A stretch of 64,000 nt of DNA from contig CAMRHE010000029.1 of the NCBI GenBank assembly GCA_947044405.1, forward strand, positions 643,001-707,000, given 5' to 3'. The DNA is from Leptodactylus fallax. Taxonomy: Eukaryota > Chordata > Amphibia > Anura > Leptodactylidae. The notes below the pieces were generated by a model that had not been told where the DNA came from, made no database searches, and saw only the letters and a list, made by a program, of their open reading frames with translations. Shown here one piece after another: positions 35,054-46,664 of the stretch (positions are counted from its first letter, which is position 1; the number at the start of each line of letters is the position of its first letter). The translations under genes and the position numbers were made by a program.

Positions 35054-35305
35054 CCCAGTACTGTGACATCGCTGTGTGTATTATCCCTGTACTGTGACAT
35101 CACTGTATGTATTATCCCAGTACTGTGACATCACTGTATGTATTATCCCAGTACTGTGACATCACTGTGTATATTATCCCAGTACTGTGACATCGCTGTG
35201 TGTATTATCCCTGTACTGTGACATCACTGTATTTGGTATCCCTGTACTGTGACATCACAGAGTGTATTATCTGTACTGACAAATCACGATGTGCATTATC
35301 CCTGT
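35047..35305 (+). repeat. Minisatellite, right half
   Basis: It continues the CCCAGTACTGTGACATCACTG array seen at 29540-29943. The last units drift and the array ends near 35305. Confidence 0.8.
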
Positions 35306-35361
35306 GGGTAAAGGAGTCCTAAAGAATCATACATTTTTTCAAGTTCTAAACTTACTGTTTA

Positions 35362-35572
35362 AGGCTAAAACACCATGTTGCAGAGGTGCAGTGTTTTTTG
35401 TTGCAGATTTTGCTGCGCTTTATTGAGTCAAAGTCGGGAGTGGCTTGAGAAGGAATGGGAAATATAAATGAAGCCCTTGGATGTTTCATTTCTGTTAAAT
35501 CCACTCATGACTTTTGCTCAAAAAAACGCAGCATAATCTGCAACAAAAAATGCTGCATTTCCGAAATGTTTC
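35362..35572. mobile_element. 'GAGCCAAAGCC' family MITE, copy 2
   Basis: The ends are AAGGCTAAAACACCATG and CATTTCCGAAATG. The inner arms are TTGTTGCAGATTTTGCTG and its relative AATCTGCAACAAAAAATGC. It is the same layout as 24529-24776. Confidence 0.6.
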
Positions 35573-37234
35573 CGATCCCATTTTAAGTTTTGCTATAGGG
35601 CCCCTTGGTTATTTGTTACGCCCTTGCTATGTATTAGGATTCATTGCATTGCTTATTACCTATGTACCCATTCTCTATGCACTACTAAAAAATGCCGGTT
35701 ATAGGAACTACTGGAGATGAAGCAACATAACCCAAATTCCAGCCTGATTTACCACAGGTGCAGTCCTATAAAACCTCATTGCATTGCATAGTCCATTCAC
35801 AGTTCACTTGTTATGTAATAAAGACCACAAATGCAGTAGGGATATGTCAATTGTAAGAAAATCAATTTAAGCTTTATCCTGGCTTTCCATACATAGGATT
35901 AGCAGGTTACCTCAAGGTCAGGGCACTTTGTAATAGGGTCTTATATTCAATAAAGAAAGGCTGGCATGCTTTGAAATAGCTATGGTGCAGGAGCATGGTG
36001 AGCATTTGTCTATGGGTGTAATAGGACTGGGGGACTTAACTTTTATCAGTAACCTGATGCTTCACAGTTTGAGGTGAATAAAGGGAGCAAATAGACAAAC
36101 AAAAGAGGAACAATAGAGCACAGGAAGCCAGGCTGCTCACCCATTTGATGTCTTAGATCCCCCACCAGGTTCTGGCCCAAGCCTTTGGTTTCATCCTTCT
36201 GTGAACCTATTTAACTTCCCAGTATTCTGAGCTTAGTCTGTAGATTTATTTTAGTAATAAAGGAAAATGCTCCGCACTTACTAAAGATCACATCGGTCTC
36301 AAGAAGATTCTCCTAAAGGAACCTATATAGAAAGCATGGTGACTTCACCCTTAAATGTATTCCCAGTCTGAGTAGCAGCCCTTAAAACTGAGATATTAAC
36401 TGAGATATTACATTGTTTTCTTCACAGAAAACAATGTAATATCTCAGAAATGAAGTGTGCCAGGATTGTATAATCTGTGACATTGTGTCAGGGGAAGAAC
36501 CATTAGTAACCTGTCACCAGTATAGACCCTTTACTTTATAGCATCTTTCACATGTCCTAAAAAAGTCAAGGAAGCGTGCCTGGTATGGTAACTGAGACAT
36601 TTCAAACTCACAGCTCAGCAAGCAGGACTAAATGGCCATATCCAATGGGTCTTGCAAACTGATATTCTGTGGATACACCCAGATTGCCATCCAAGACTTA
36701 GCAGAGCCGTGAACAGGAACTTGGCAGGTACTCATTCAGCAACAAAATCTGCAACAAAAAAAATGCTGCGTTTTTCCGCAGCAAGGAGCCTCAGCCTGAA
36801 ACATGTAATGTGTTTTTGTTGAGTTTTTTTAGCTGTGTTTTAGCCTAAGGTTATAATCAGATGGTGTGGTGAAAACCAGTCGTATAACACCTGCAAACGC
36901 AGCACATATTTTTGCTGAAGTTGCAATGTATTTATTTTATTTTTTACAGGTGAAGCACATTTAGTTAGCATTGTCTCACCTGTAAAATCAAAATGTGCAC
37001 ACAGTTTTTGTTTGTTTTTTTTATGCCATTTTAACTGCACCCAATGGCACCATTTAAACACACCCTTTGGTCCCCACTCTGCAGAAAGCAAATATCAGAT
37101 GCAGCATATCAAGTAGAGATGCAGCCAGAGATGTAACATGAAACCAACAGGGCTGCCAACAAATTACTGTTTTAGCCCAAAAAAAAAAAAAAAAAAAAAA
37201 CAGCTAGGGAAGCAAAGCGAATCTTTGTCCATGG
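35573..37234. other. Non-coding stretch with one hairpin
   Basis: No gene is seen. A perfect 20-bp-arm hairpin lies at 36401-36446. A partial 'GAGCCAAAGCC' type MITE end is at 36738-36800, and an imperfect palindrome around CACATTTAGTTAG at 36840-37060 reads like another MITE (TTTTACAGGTGA against TCACCTGTAAAA). An A-run ends at 37200. Confidence 0.45.
36401..36446. repeat. Perfect 20-bp-arm hairpin
   Basis: TGAGATATTACATTGTTTTC is followed by a six-base loop, TTCACA, and then its exact complement. A partial extra copy of the first eight bases lies just upstream (36389-36396). Confidence 0.9.
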
Positions 37235-37897
37235 TTAAAGGGAATCTATCATTGGCAAAAACGTTTAACTAAATCCCTTGGATCCCGCCTATCTACTGTT
37301 ATGCGCCGTCCTCTTCTCATAGTAGAGCCTTCCCCCTAGTCTTCATGCTAGTGTTGTCACTAGCATTCCAGTTCCACTCTGAAGTCCGCCTTTCTTGAAA
37401 TCCCGCACATGTGCATGCTCTGTGCGCCATGCTCCTGCACATGCCCAGTATGCTCTTGTAGTTCTATGAGCTACTGAGCATACTGGTCATGTGCAGCACA
37501 CTTCTTCATTCGTAAATCAAAGGTGGCGCACGGAGCATGCACAGTACGCATGGCTGCGACCTGAAGTGGCCGTGCGTACTGTACATGTGCGGGATTTCAA
37601 AAAAGGCGGACTTCAGAGTGGAATGCTAGTGTCAACACTACCATGAAGACTAGGGGGAAAACTCTACTATGAGAAGAGGACGGGGCATAATGATAGATAG
37701 GCAGGGTCCAAGCAATGATGTGGTTAAAGTATACGTCCCCTGTGCTCTCTGAAGATGCTGCAGATAAAGAAGAAAAGTGACTTTATTCAAAATCTACAGG
37801 ATGCATCTTAAAAATGAAAGTACTGCTGGAAAAGCTTTTATAAAGGCTTTAGTATTTAATTAAAAAAATGTTTTTGCCAATGATAGATTCCCTTTAA
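37235..37897. mobile_element. TTAA-flanked MITE with 28-bp perfect TIRs
   Basis: The left end, TTAAAGGGAATCTATCATTG then GCAAAAAC, is matched by its exact complement at the right end. TTAA is at both outer edges (37235-37238, 37894-37897). The interior is also partly palindromic (GCGGACTTCAGAGTGGAATG near 37605 against its complement near 37370). TTAA duplication suggests Kolobok or piggyBac. It is non-coding. Confidence 0.85.
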
Positions 37898-38695
37898 AGG
37901 ATTATTTCCATCTTGGTTAACCATGGCTGAGGGATAAGGGATATACAGTGGGTACAGAAAGTATTCAGACCCCTTTAAATTTTTCACTCTGTTTCATTGA
38001 AGCCATTAAATAAAAGAAAAAAGTTCATTTTATTTCTCATTAATGTACACTCAGCACCCCATCTTGACAGAAAAAAAAATAGAAATGTAGATATTTTTGC
38101 AAATTTATTAAAAAATAAAAACTGAAATATCACATAGTCATAAGTATTCAGACCCTTTGCTCAGTATTGAGTAGAAGCCCCCTTTTGAGCTAGTACAGCC
38201 ATGAGTCTTCTTGGGAATGATGCAACAAGTTTTTCACATCTGGATTTGGGGATCCTCTGCCATTCTTCCTTACAGATCCTCTTTAGTTCCGTCAGGTTGG
38301 ATGGTGAACGTTGGTGGACAGCCATTTTCAGATCTCTCCAGAGATGCTCAATTGGGCTGAGGTCAGGGCTCTGGCTGGGCCACTCAAAAATGGTCACAGA
38401 GTTGTTCCGAAGCCACTCCTTTGTTATTTTAGCTGTGTGCTTAGGGTCATTGTCTTGTTGGAAGGTGAACCTTTGGCCCAGTCTGAGATCCTGAGCACTC
38501 TGGAAGAGGTTTTCTTCCAAGATATCTCTGTACTTGGCCGCATTCATCTTTCCTTCAATTGCAACCAGTCGTCCTGTCCCTGCAGCTGAAAAACACCCCC
38601 ATAGCATGATGCTGCCACCACCATCTTTCACTGTTGGGATTGTATTGTTCAGGTGATGAGCAGTGCCTGATTTTCTCCACAAATACCACTTAGAA

Positions 38696-39986
38696 ATGAC
38701 CCTAAGCACACAGCTAAAATAACAAAGGAGTGGCTTCGGAACATCCATCCATCATCCATCTTCTGCACAGGGCTCTGTCTCACCTGGAGAAACCAGGGAA
38801 CACAGTGAGAATAATGTTATTTGATTTCTCCAGTGCTTTTAACACCATACAGCCCAGGTTATTGAGGGACAAGCTGGGCCTTGCTGGAGTGGACCATCAC
38901 CTCTCCAACTGGATCCTAGACTACCTCACAAATCGACCTCAATACGTGAGAGACCAAGACTGTGTGTCAGGTACCGTGATCTGTAATACGGAGGCACCTC
39001 AGGGTACGGTTCTCACCCCTTTCCTCTTCACACTGTACACTGCAGATTTTAGGTGCAACTCATCCAGCTGCTACCTACAGAAGTATTCTGACGACTCTGC
39101 AATAGTGGGTCTCATCACAGATGATGATGACAGGGAGTACAGAAAACTGAACCGGTTTTTTGTGGACTGGTGCCACCGGAACCACCTGAAGATTAACGCG
39201 GGGAAGACCAAGGAGATGGTGGTGGACTTCCGTAAAGGCAGAAGCCCTCCTAAACCAGTGGACATCCTGGGGACGGGCATCGAGATTGTGAACACCTATA
39301 AGTACCTGGGTTTGCTCCTTAATAATAAGCTGGACTGGGCAGATCATATGGAGGCCCTGTACAGGAAGGGCCACAGCAGGCTCTACCTGCTTAGGAAGCT
39401 GAGAGCCTTTGGAATCCGGGGGGCACTTCTTAGAACTTTCTTCAACTCGGTAGTGGCATCAGCCATCTTCTTTGGAGTGGCCTGCTGGGGGAGCAGTATA
39501 TCAACCAGGGATAGGAATAGACTCGACAAGCTGATTAGAAGGGCCAGCTCTGTCCTGGGGAGCCCACTGGACCCAGTGCACATGGTGGGTGACAAAAGGA
39601 TACTGTCTGTGGTGAGCTCCATGCAGAAGAAGAAGTCCCATCCCATGCATGAGACTGTGATCGCGCTGAGCAGTACTGTCAGTGACCGACTGCTCCACCC
39701 TAGGTGTGAGAAGGAGCGCTATCGGAAGTCTTTCCTCCCCACCGCGGTCAGGCTGTACAACCAACACCGACCTAAGCGGAGATCATTACACACAGAGAAC
39801 TGAAATATCTCTCTGCCTGTTAAATCCCCCCCCCGTCTGCTACGTCCTATCTGTCTGTCTGCTATTATTGTAATGCCCCTCACCTTGGAACATTCCTGTA
39901 CATGTTGTATTTGTATTTGTATCTGCTTATCTTTGCTGCTGTAACACACTGAATTTCCCCATTGTGGGACTATTAAAGGACTATTA

Positions 39987-40016
<30 letters not shown>
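38696..40016 (+). mobile_element. LINE family A copy 4, with templated 5' junction
   Basis: The insert is bounded by TTAGAA at 38690-38695 and 40017-40022. The LINE proper starts at about 38743 in the RT domain and runs to the (ATT)n tail at 39982-40018. Bases 38696-38742 are not LINE: they are an exact inverted copy of 38404-38450 in the neighbouring transposase gene. A short C-run is at 39828-39834. Confidence 0.92.
38743..39803 (+). pseudogene. LINE family A RT C-terminal part
   Basis: An open frame of about 350 residues from the IHLLHRALSHLE segment to the stop, with DFSSAFNTI, APQGTVL, the YSDD box and the C-terminal RSLHTEN end. It is 5' truncated, so it lacks endonuclease and the first part of RT. 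The frame has no stop or frameshift. Confidence 0.85.
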
Positions 40017-40019
<3 letters not shown>

Positions 40020-40920
40020 GAATTAACGCCAAAAAGTTCAATCTTCGTCTAATCAGACCAGAGAATCTTATTTCTCATAGTCTGGGAGTCCTTCATGTCT
40101 TTTTTGTCAAACTCTAGGCAAGCTCTCATACGTCTTGCACTGAGGAGAGGCTTCCTTCGGGCCACTGTGCCATAAAGCCCTGACTGGTGGAGGCTGCAGT
40201 GATAGTTGACTTTATGGAACTTTCTCCCATCTCCCTACTGCATCTCTGGAGCTCAGCCATAGTGATCTTTGGATTCTTCTTTACTTCTCTCACCAAGGGT
40301 CTTTAGTTTGGCTGGATGGCCAGGTCTAGGAAGAGTTCTGGTAGTCCCAAACGTCTTCCATTTAAGGATTATGGAGGCCACTGTGCTCCTTGCCACAATT
40401 CTGTCTCTGAGCTCCTTGGACAGTTCTTTTGACCTCATGATTCTCATTTGCTCTGACATGCACTGTGAGCTGTGAGATCTTATATAGACAGGTGTGTTTC
40501 CTAATCAAGTCCATTCAGTTTAATTAAACACAGCTGGACTCCAATGAAGGAGTAGAACCATCTCAAGGAGGATCAGAAGGAAATGAACAGCATGTGAGTT
40601 AAATATGAGTGTCACAGCTAAGGGTCTGAAAACTTATGACTATGTGATATTTCAGTTTTTATTTTTTAATAAATTTGCAAAAATATCTACATTTCTGTTT
40701 TTTTCTGTCAAGATGGGGTGCTGAGTGTACATTAATGAGAAATAAAATGAACTTTTTTGCTTTTATTTAATGGCTGCAATGAAACAAAGAGTGTAAAATT
40801 TAAAGGGGTCTGAATACTTTCCGTACCCACTGTATGTCCAAACAATGGTGGCCCAACCATCTGGTCTCCCAGCGATCAGGAATATAGGGAACCCAAAGTA
40901 CCCCTAGAGCCTCGTTGTGA

Positions 40921-41662
<742 letters not shown>

Positions 41663-41664
41663 TA

Positions 41665-41790
41665 TATAGGAAGTTCTTATACTTCTACCTTCTGCTCAAT
41701 CCACTCCTGGCTTTGGCTCAAAAAACGTTTTTTTGAGCCAAAGCCAAGAATGGCTACAAAAGGAATGGGAAATATATAGGAAGTACTTAT
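41665..41790. mobile_element. 'GAGCCAAAGCC' family, compact palindrome
   Basis: ATATAGGAAGTTCTTATAC and its near complement surround CTGGCTTTGGCTCAAAAAAC and TTTTTTGAGCCAAAGCC. It is essentially the two inner arms of the family at 24529-24776 joined back to back. Confidence 0.65.
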
Positions 41791-43947
41791 ACTATATTAT
41801 GCTATAATCGATAATGGTGAAGTAAATGAGCCCTGATAGATTAAAGTAGCTGTTATTGGAGCACATATTCCTCTTTTCTCTGCCATCCAACAGCCCCCTC
41901 TTTTCACACCTGGCCCTGGGCCCTTGTCACACCTCATTGTTTTTGGAGAGAATCCTTCATTATGTTTGGGATGGTCGAAATACCTGCTCATTCCAGCAGA
42001 CACAATATAAGTGCAGCCCCATTTGTTGTACATCTGTAGAAAGTGGTGACATAACCAGGGGAAGGAAAATAAACAAAAACAAGCAGTACAATAAAAAAGA
42101 AGCATAACTAAAGGCAAAGAGCAGCATTTCTATCAGTTACCAGAGCTGCCTTGTGGGTAGTTTTCATATGTAAAATGTACAGATTACAATACAAATAGAT
42201 AAGACACCTTCAAGGAACCAGAAATCTTTCCTGCTCACAAGTGACCAGGACATATAGAAGGTAAGAAACCAATAACCAGTGCCCAGTATTCAGCCCCCTT
42301 AGAGTTCATGCACACAACCGTTGGTGTCTTCAGTGCGCGATATATTTTTTTTACTGACATCAGACTGACACAGTCATTTCTATGGGGCAATGCACACATT
42401 CTTTTTTTATGGATCTGTTTATCTGTTCTCTGAGACTCAGATCATATACTATCAGTGCTCGTTTGTATTCGCCATTTTTACATAGGCAATGGGGGAAGAA
42501 TAATCTCCACTAAATCCATCCCTTCCACATTCAGCTGCACTGAATATTGGTAGCACATCCCAGTTCACACAGGGCAATGTGCTGTAGGTAATCTGCATCT
42601 ACATGAAATTTTGCTTGTCCATTCATCCGATCCTAATCAGCACCAGAAAGCCACGGGGTGGAAACTGAAGAGGAACTCGATGTCCGTCTCAAATTCCTCT
42701 TCATTTTCCACTATCTGAACTTAGTCTTAGACCCTCTAGCCTAACTTTACACAACTTATTAGTTTTTCTTAGTTTTCAACAAAAAATGTAGCATTTTTTT
42801 GGCGCATATTAACTTCCAACCCCATTTTTGCCAAGCCCCCCACATTTCCAATAAGCCCTACCCATATGTCAGACAAGGTGCAAAAACTGATAGAAAGTGT
42901 CTAAAACACTTAGCAAATGAGATGTAAAGCATATACATCAATTTTTTGGTGCAGATTATATCAGAATTCTGGCACATTTTCATTAGTCTATTTACCCCAG
43001 TGGGGCTATTCAGTCAGCCTTTTTTTTTTTTAATGGATCTGTGTGTCTATTCTAAGAAACGCAGTGCATATCCTATTATGTCCTAGTTTGTTTTCCAGAC
43101 TCTCCCATTCAAGTCTATAAGTCCACTCAAAAATGGACAACATGTAAGATGGTGTAAATGAAAACTTTGACCAAGTGGTCATTTCCCCATGCTCCAGTGC
43201 TTAGTTAATAGGCATAGGAGGGATTAGGGCCCTGTTCAGATTGTGCAAGTAGTGATAGCAGAGGTGCAGCTTAAGGTTTACTGTTATATTGGCCTGTTCT
43301 GCACTGTGAATAATTTGTACTGAATTGTGCATTATCTTATATGTTGTACTGTATGTTGATGTCAAGGTTACCCAGGGAAGTAATACTTCTGTATTTAGGC
43401 CTATGCTTTCTGCGAGTGGATCAGCATTGAGGATAGCTTGTGTCACAAACAGCTTGTAGGTGAGGACAGCTTGATGGTAGGCTTGAGAAGAGGAGGCATG
43501 CTTAGAGGTTTGGTGGATAGCTTATGGAGAAGTGTAGACTGACGCCATTTTGTTCTATGAACTGATGCACTCGTGAGTAAGAGGATTGTTTCTTTGGTGG
43601 CGAGGAGTGCGTTCCCTGCAATAGCGTATGTCTAATGTTTGCTGTTTCAGTCCGGAATCTCGCATAGCAAGTCCTAACATCCAATTCTTGTTTTATCTGC
43701 CAACTGTAACATCCGTGAATTATTCCATTTCATGTATGTGCAAAATGTGACCAGTATAGAAACCTTTCAGACAACAAAAATGAATGACATCTGGACTTTA
43801 AGAACAGAAACACAAAATGAACACAGACACAAATCAGATACAACATGCATCTGTTTTTCTGGATTCAAAATTGGACACACCCATGGGTATGAGGAAAATA
43901 TATAAAAAAAATGTTTTGTGAGTTCCCAACCTGATTAGTATTATTAT
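41791..43947. other. Non-coding stretch, no gene seen
   Basis: Several short open frames without a domain. Dispersed 'ATGCACACAACCGT' type repeat sequence starts near 42307, and a T-run is at 43020-43031. I see no paired transposon ends. Confidence 0.4.
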
Positions 43948-44267
43948 CAGTGCCGTAAGTACCGGGGTAGCAGCGGGAGCGGCTGCCACAGGGCCCGGGA
44001 CATTAGGGGGCCCGGCAGTAACGGGCCCTATTTACTTACCGATCCCCGCTCCTGCTCACTGCCACCTGTGCTTCCCATTCTGCGGAAGCAGAGGTGGCTG
44101 TGAGCAGCAGCGGGGATCGGTAAGTAATGCCGTGGGCCGGCGAACCTCACAAACACTGCTATCATTATACTCTGGGGTCTTTTTATGTTCCCTCACCTCC
44201 CCTGGGCCTCCGCTCATTATACTCTGGGGTCTAAAAAGACCCCAGAGTATAATAATTGTTCATGGGT

Positions 44268-44827
44268 GGTCCACAATGGGGCATAACACTATGTGAAGGG
44301 GCCACTATGGGGCATAACACTATGTGAATCGGCCACTATGGGGCATAATACTGTGTGCAGGGGCCACTATGGGGCATAATGCTGTGTGCAGGGGCCACTA
44401 TGGGGCATAATACTGTGTTCAGGGGCCACTATGGGGAATAATACTGTGTGCAGGGGCCACTATGGGGCATAATACTGTGTGCAGGGGCCACTATGGGGCA
44501 TAATACTGTGTGCAGGGGCCACTATGGGGCATAATACTGTGTGCAGGGGCCACTATGGGGAATAATACTGTGTGCAGGGGCCACTATGGGGCATAACACT
44601 ATGTGAAGGGGCCACTATGGGGTACAATACTGTGTGCAGGAGCCACTATAGGGCATAATAGTGTGTGCAGGGACCACTATGGGGCATAATAGTGTGTGCA
44701 GGGGCCGCTATGGCACATAATACTGTGTGCAGGGGCCACTATGGCGCATAATAGTGTGTGCAGGAGTCACTACAGGGCATAATAGTGTGTGCAGGATCCA
44801 CTATGGGGCATAATAGTGTGTGCAGGA
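44268..44827 (+). repeat. 31-bp minisatellite, about 18 units
   Basis: Consensus unit: GGGGCCACTATGGGGCATAA followed by TACTGTGTGCA. Units in the middle are nearly identical; those at both ends drift (ACACTATGTGAA, TAGTGTGTGCA). There are no unique spacers, so it is not a CRISPR array. Related units are at 930-1045, 19472-19526, 21430-21566 and 21735-21765. Confidence 0.95.
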
Positions 44828-44852
44828 ACGAGGGGAATGCAGTTTGTGCGGG

Positions 44853-44936
44853 GAGGGGTCGGTTGCCGGGGGGGGGGTTAGTTGCCGGGGGGGGGGGGTC
44901 GGTTGCCGGGGGGTCGGTTGCCGGGGGGTGGGTGGG
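44853..44936 (+). repeat. G-rich GGTTGCCGGGG repeats
   Basis: Four copies of GTTGCCGGGG with G-runs of 6 to 12. The strand carries many GGG tracts close together and so has G-quadruplex potential. The proline-rich frame on the other strand is an artefact. Confidence 0.8.
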
Positions 44937-44988
44937 CCCCATGTGAAATGTTCGCCTTGGGGCCCAGCCATCCCTAGTTACACCACTT

Positions 44989-45394
44989 ATGAATGATGTT
45001 AAGCCTCTGTTTACACTGGGAGCACGGCATCCACTATTATATAGTATCGAATATCCTTTATCTAGTTTCCATTTTTTTTTCCAGTACAGACTATTGGATT
45101 TCTGTGAGGTTCGGTTTGGCAATTAGTGACAATTAACCAGATCAGATAGTCAACAATATGGGCAGATTTCTATGACAGCCTAGATCCTGCTCTAATGGAG
45201 AAAACTCCAATCCAAGTCTCTTTAACTCTTTAGCACTGTGGTCAGGAGAACATTGAAACCTCTGTGTTCCAGTGTGACTGGCATGATCAAAGAGGCTCCC
45301 CCTCTTTGATCTAGTGAGATTGCCCATCACATCGGCCAGGAACTGTGGATATATTTCTTCTTTCAGCAATAAATTCAGAGCTGCTGTTGTATGG
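44989..45394. other. Non-coding stretch, no gene seen
   Basis: Nothing that I can identify. An inverted pair CAAAGAGGCTCC / CCTCTTTGATC is near 45290-45320. Confidence 0.4.
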
Positions 45395-45610
45395 CTTGGA
45401 AGAGTGAATAAATCAGGCGATACCTTTTAGAGGCTAACTGAGTATATTTGATTAAGTAAGCTTTCAAGAGTCTAGCTCTCTTCAGACATGGTGTTATACA
45501 AGAACTGAAAATTCACAGATTTTTTTATATACCCTATACACATGACCTTAAAAGGATTTTAGAGTCCTTAAAAAAACCAAAACAAAATGCAATCTAAGTA
45601 GAGATGTTAT

Positions 45611-46180
45611 TTACAACAGGTCAAAAAACAATCTGGAAAGTTGTGGGGCGTGACAGAGGGATCTGCTGTTTGCTATCAGGAGGTGATTTGTGACCCTCAC
45701 AACCCGCAAATCTTCAGTAGAGTGGTTTTCTCCGGAGAAATGTGCGGCCACTGGGAGATCTGTTCTGCTGTTATTAATATTGGATCTATGTGAGTTCATT
45801 CGCTGACTAAGTCTCTGTCCTGTTTCCCCCACATAGAGGCCTGTTGTGGGACATTGCACACACATTATGAGATACACCACATTGGAAGACCTGCAGGAAA
45901 ATGTCCCCCTAATTCTGTGCACCTGTTGTGACTGTGGGAGAGGTACACTATCAGCGGTGTGGATGTGCTTGCAGGTCATGCACCTTTTTTGTAGGCAAGG
46001 TGAGGTGCCATTTTCAGTTGGGGCCTTCAGGGCACTCCGGACAATAATACGCCTCAGGTTTGATGGTTGTCGAAAGGAAAGGAGAGGGGAGACTGGAAAT
46101 ATGTCCTTGAGTCTGTAGCATCGGTTGGAGCTCCTTGGCAATCCTTCGTAGGATCTCCAGCTGTGGTTTGTAGGTGACAA
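45611..46180 (-). pseudogene. Penelope-like GIY-YIG endonuclease fragment
   Basis: A 189-residue open frame. Residues about 62-70 hold a cysteine pair in CLQKRCMTC. The GIY-YIG domain follows at about 100-150: VVYLIMC as the first strand, YVGET as the YIG strand, then the conserved Arg (LSQRM) and His (NSHRS), and AAHF. The domain nicks target DNA in Penelope-like elements. The N-terminal part is shifted relative to the linker frame, so one frameshift lies near 46100-46180. Confidence 0.8.
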
Positions 46181-46439
46181 CTAGGGGCACTCGGGCTTCT
46201 TTCTGGGTCTCTTTATATGTCAGCAGACTGTCTCTGTTAATGGCTGCCGCTTTGTTTAATTGGTTGTCCGTCACTTTTGGTTTGTATCCCAATCGGAGAA
46301 ATTTCATCCTCAGATCCAGGAGGTGCTTGTCCAGGTCTGCTTTGTCGGAGCAAATACGATTGTATCGTATAGCCTGGCTGTAGATAATAGATTGTCTTGT
46401 GTGCTTGGGGTGGAAGCTGTCGTTTCTTAGGTAGGCCGT

Positions 46440-46664
46440 TCAGTCTGTGGGTTTGTGGTATATTGATGTGAGTAGCCGGTGGTCTTTGATGTATATTGTA
46501 GTATCCAGAAAGTGAATTTCATTCCCTGAATAGCTAAGTTTAAGGTTGATGGTAGGGTGAGAGTCATTGAAGTCATTATGGAATTGAAGTAGGGCCTCTT
46601 CACCTGCAGACCAAATGACAAGGATATCATCGATATAACGAAGCTTGGGCAGCTCATTTTCCAA
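46440..46664 (-). pseudogene. Penelope-like RT fragment
   Basis: It reads LPKLRYIDDILVIWSAGEE and continues to HFLDTTIYI and a KPTD motif, which are the palm active-site and following motifs of Penelope-like reverse transcriptase. There is no fingers domain upstream. Confidence 0.75.

Larger units (their letters stand above)
38161..40459 (-). pseudogene. Tc1-like transposase c, interrupted by LINE
   Basis: On the minus strand the N-terminal part is at 40253-40459 (MRSKELSKEL, helix-turn-helix, GHPAK in the AT-hook place). Frameshifts and a stop lie between 40020 and 40253, where the first catalytic block WSDETK can still be read. The C-terminal part at 38161-38690 has GGGSIMLWGCF, QQDNDPKHTA, SPIEHLW and ends KGASTQY. 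The second Asp and the Glu are kept. The LINE entered between the FGVNS and KWYLWRK blocks. Confidence 0.85.
37946..40832 (-). mobile_element. Tc1-like transposon c, split by a LINE
   Basis: The ends are CAGTGGGTACAGAAAGTATT at 37946 and its complement at 40832, with TA duplicated at 37944-37945 and 40833-40834. The inverted repeats extend beyond 200 bases. Without the LINE the element is about 1.56 kb, the normal size. The LINE at 38696-40016 sits in the transposase gene with duplication of TTAGAA. Confidence 0.92.
43948..44988. mobile_element. CAGTG...GTAACTA repeat element with minisatellite core
   Basis: The left end CAGTGCCGTAAGTACCGGGG and the right end in reverse, AAGTGGTGTAACTAGGGATGG, are related inverted ends. 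A target duplication is not clear. The inside includes an imperfect palindrome around GATCCCCGCT (44032-44127), a hairpin TTATACTCTGGGGTCT (44215-44253), the 31-bp array and a G-rich tract. The same end type appears at 21223 next to a short 31-bp array. Confidence 0.55.

Noticed and set aside
44268..44827. Regular array of direct repeats that might suggest a CRISPR array
   Set aside because: The whole 31-base period is repeated with no unique spacers, the DNA is vertebrate, and no cas genes are near. It is a minisatellite.
43948..44988. Clean hAT insertion with 8-bp duplication at the 44 kb element
   Set aside because: The inverted ends are related, but the flanking 8-mers do not match well, so I kept it only as a probable repeat element.
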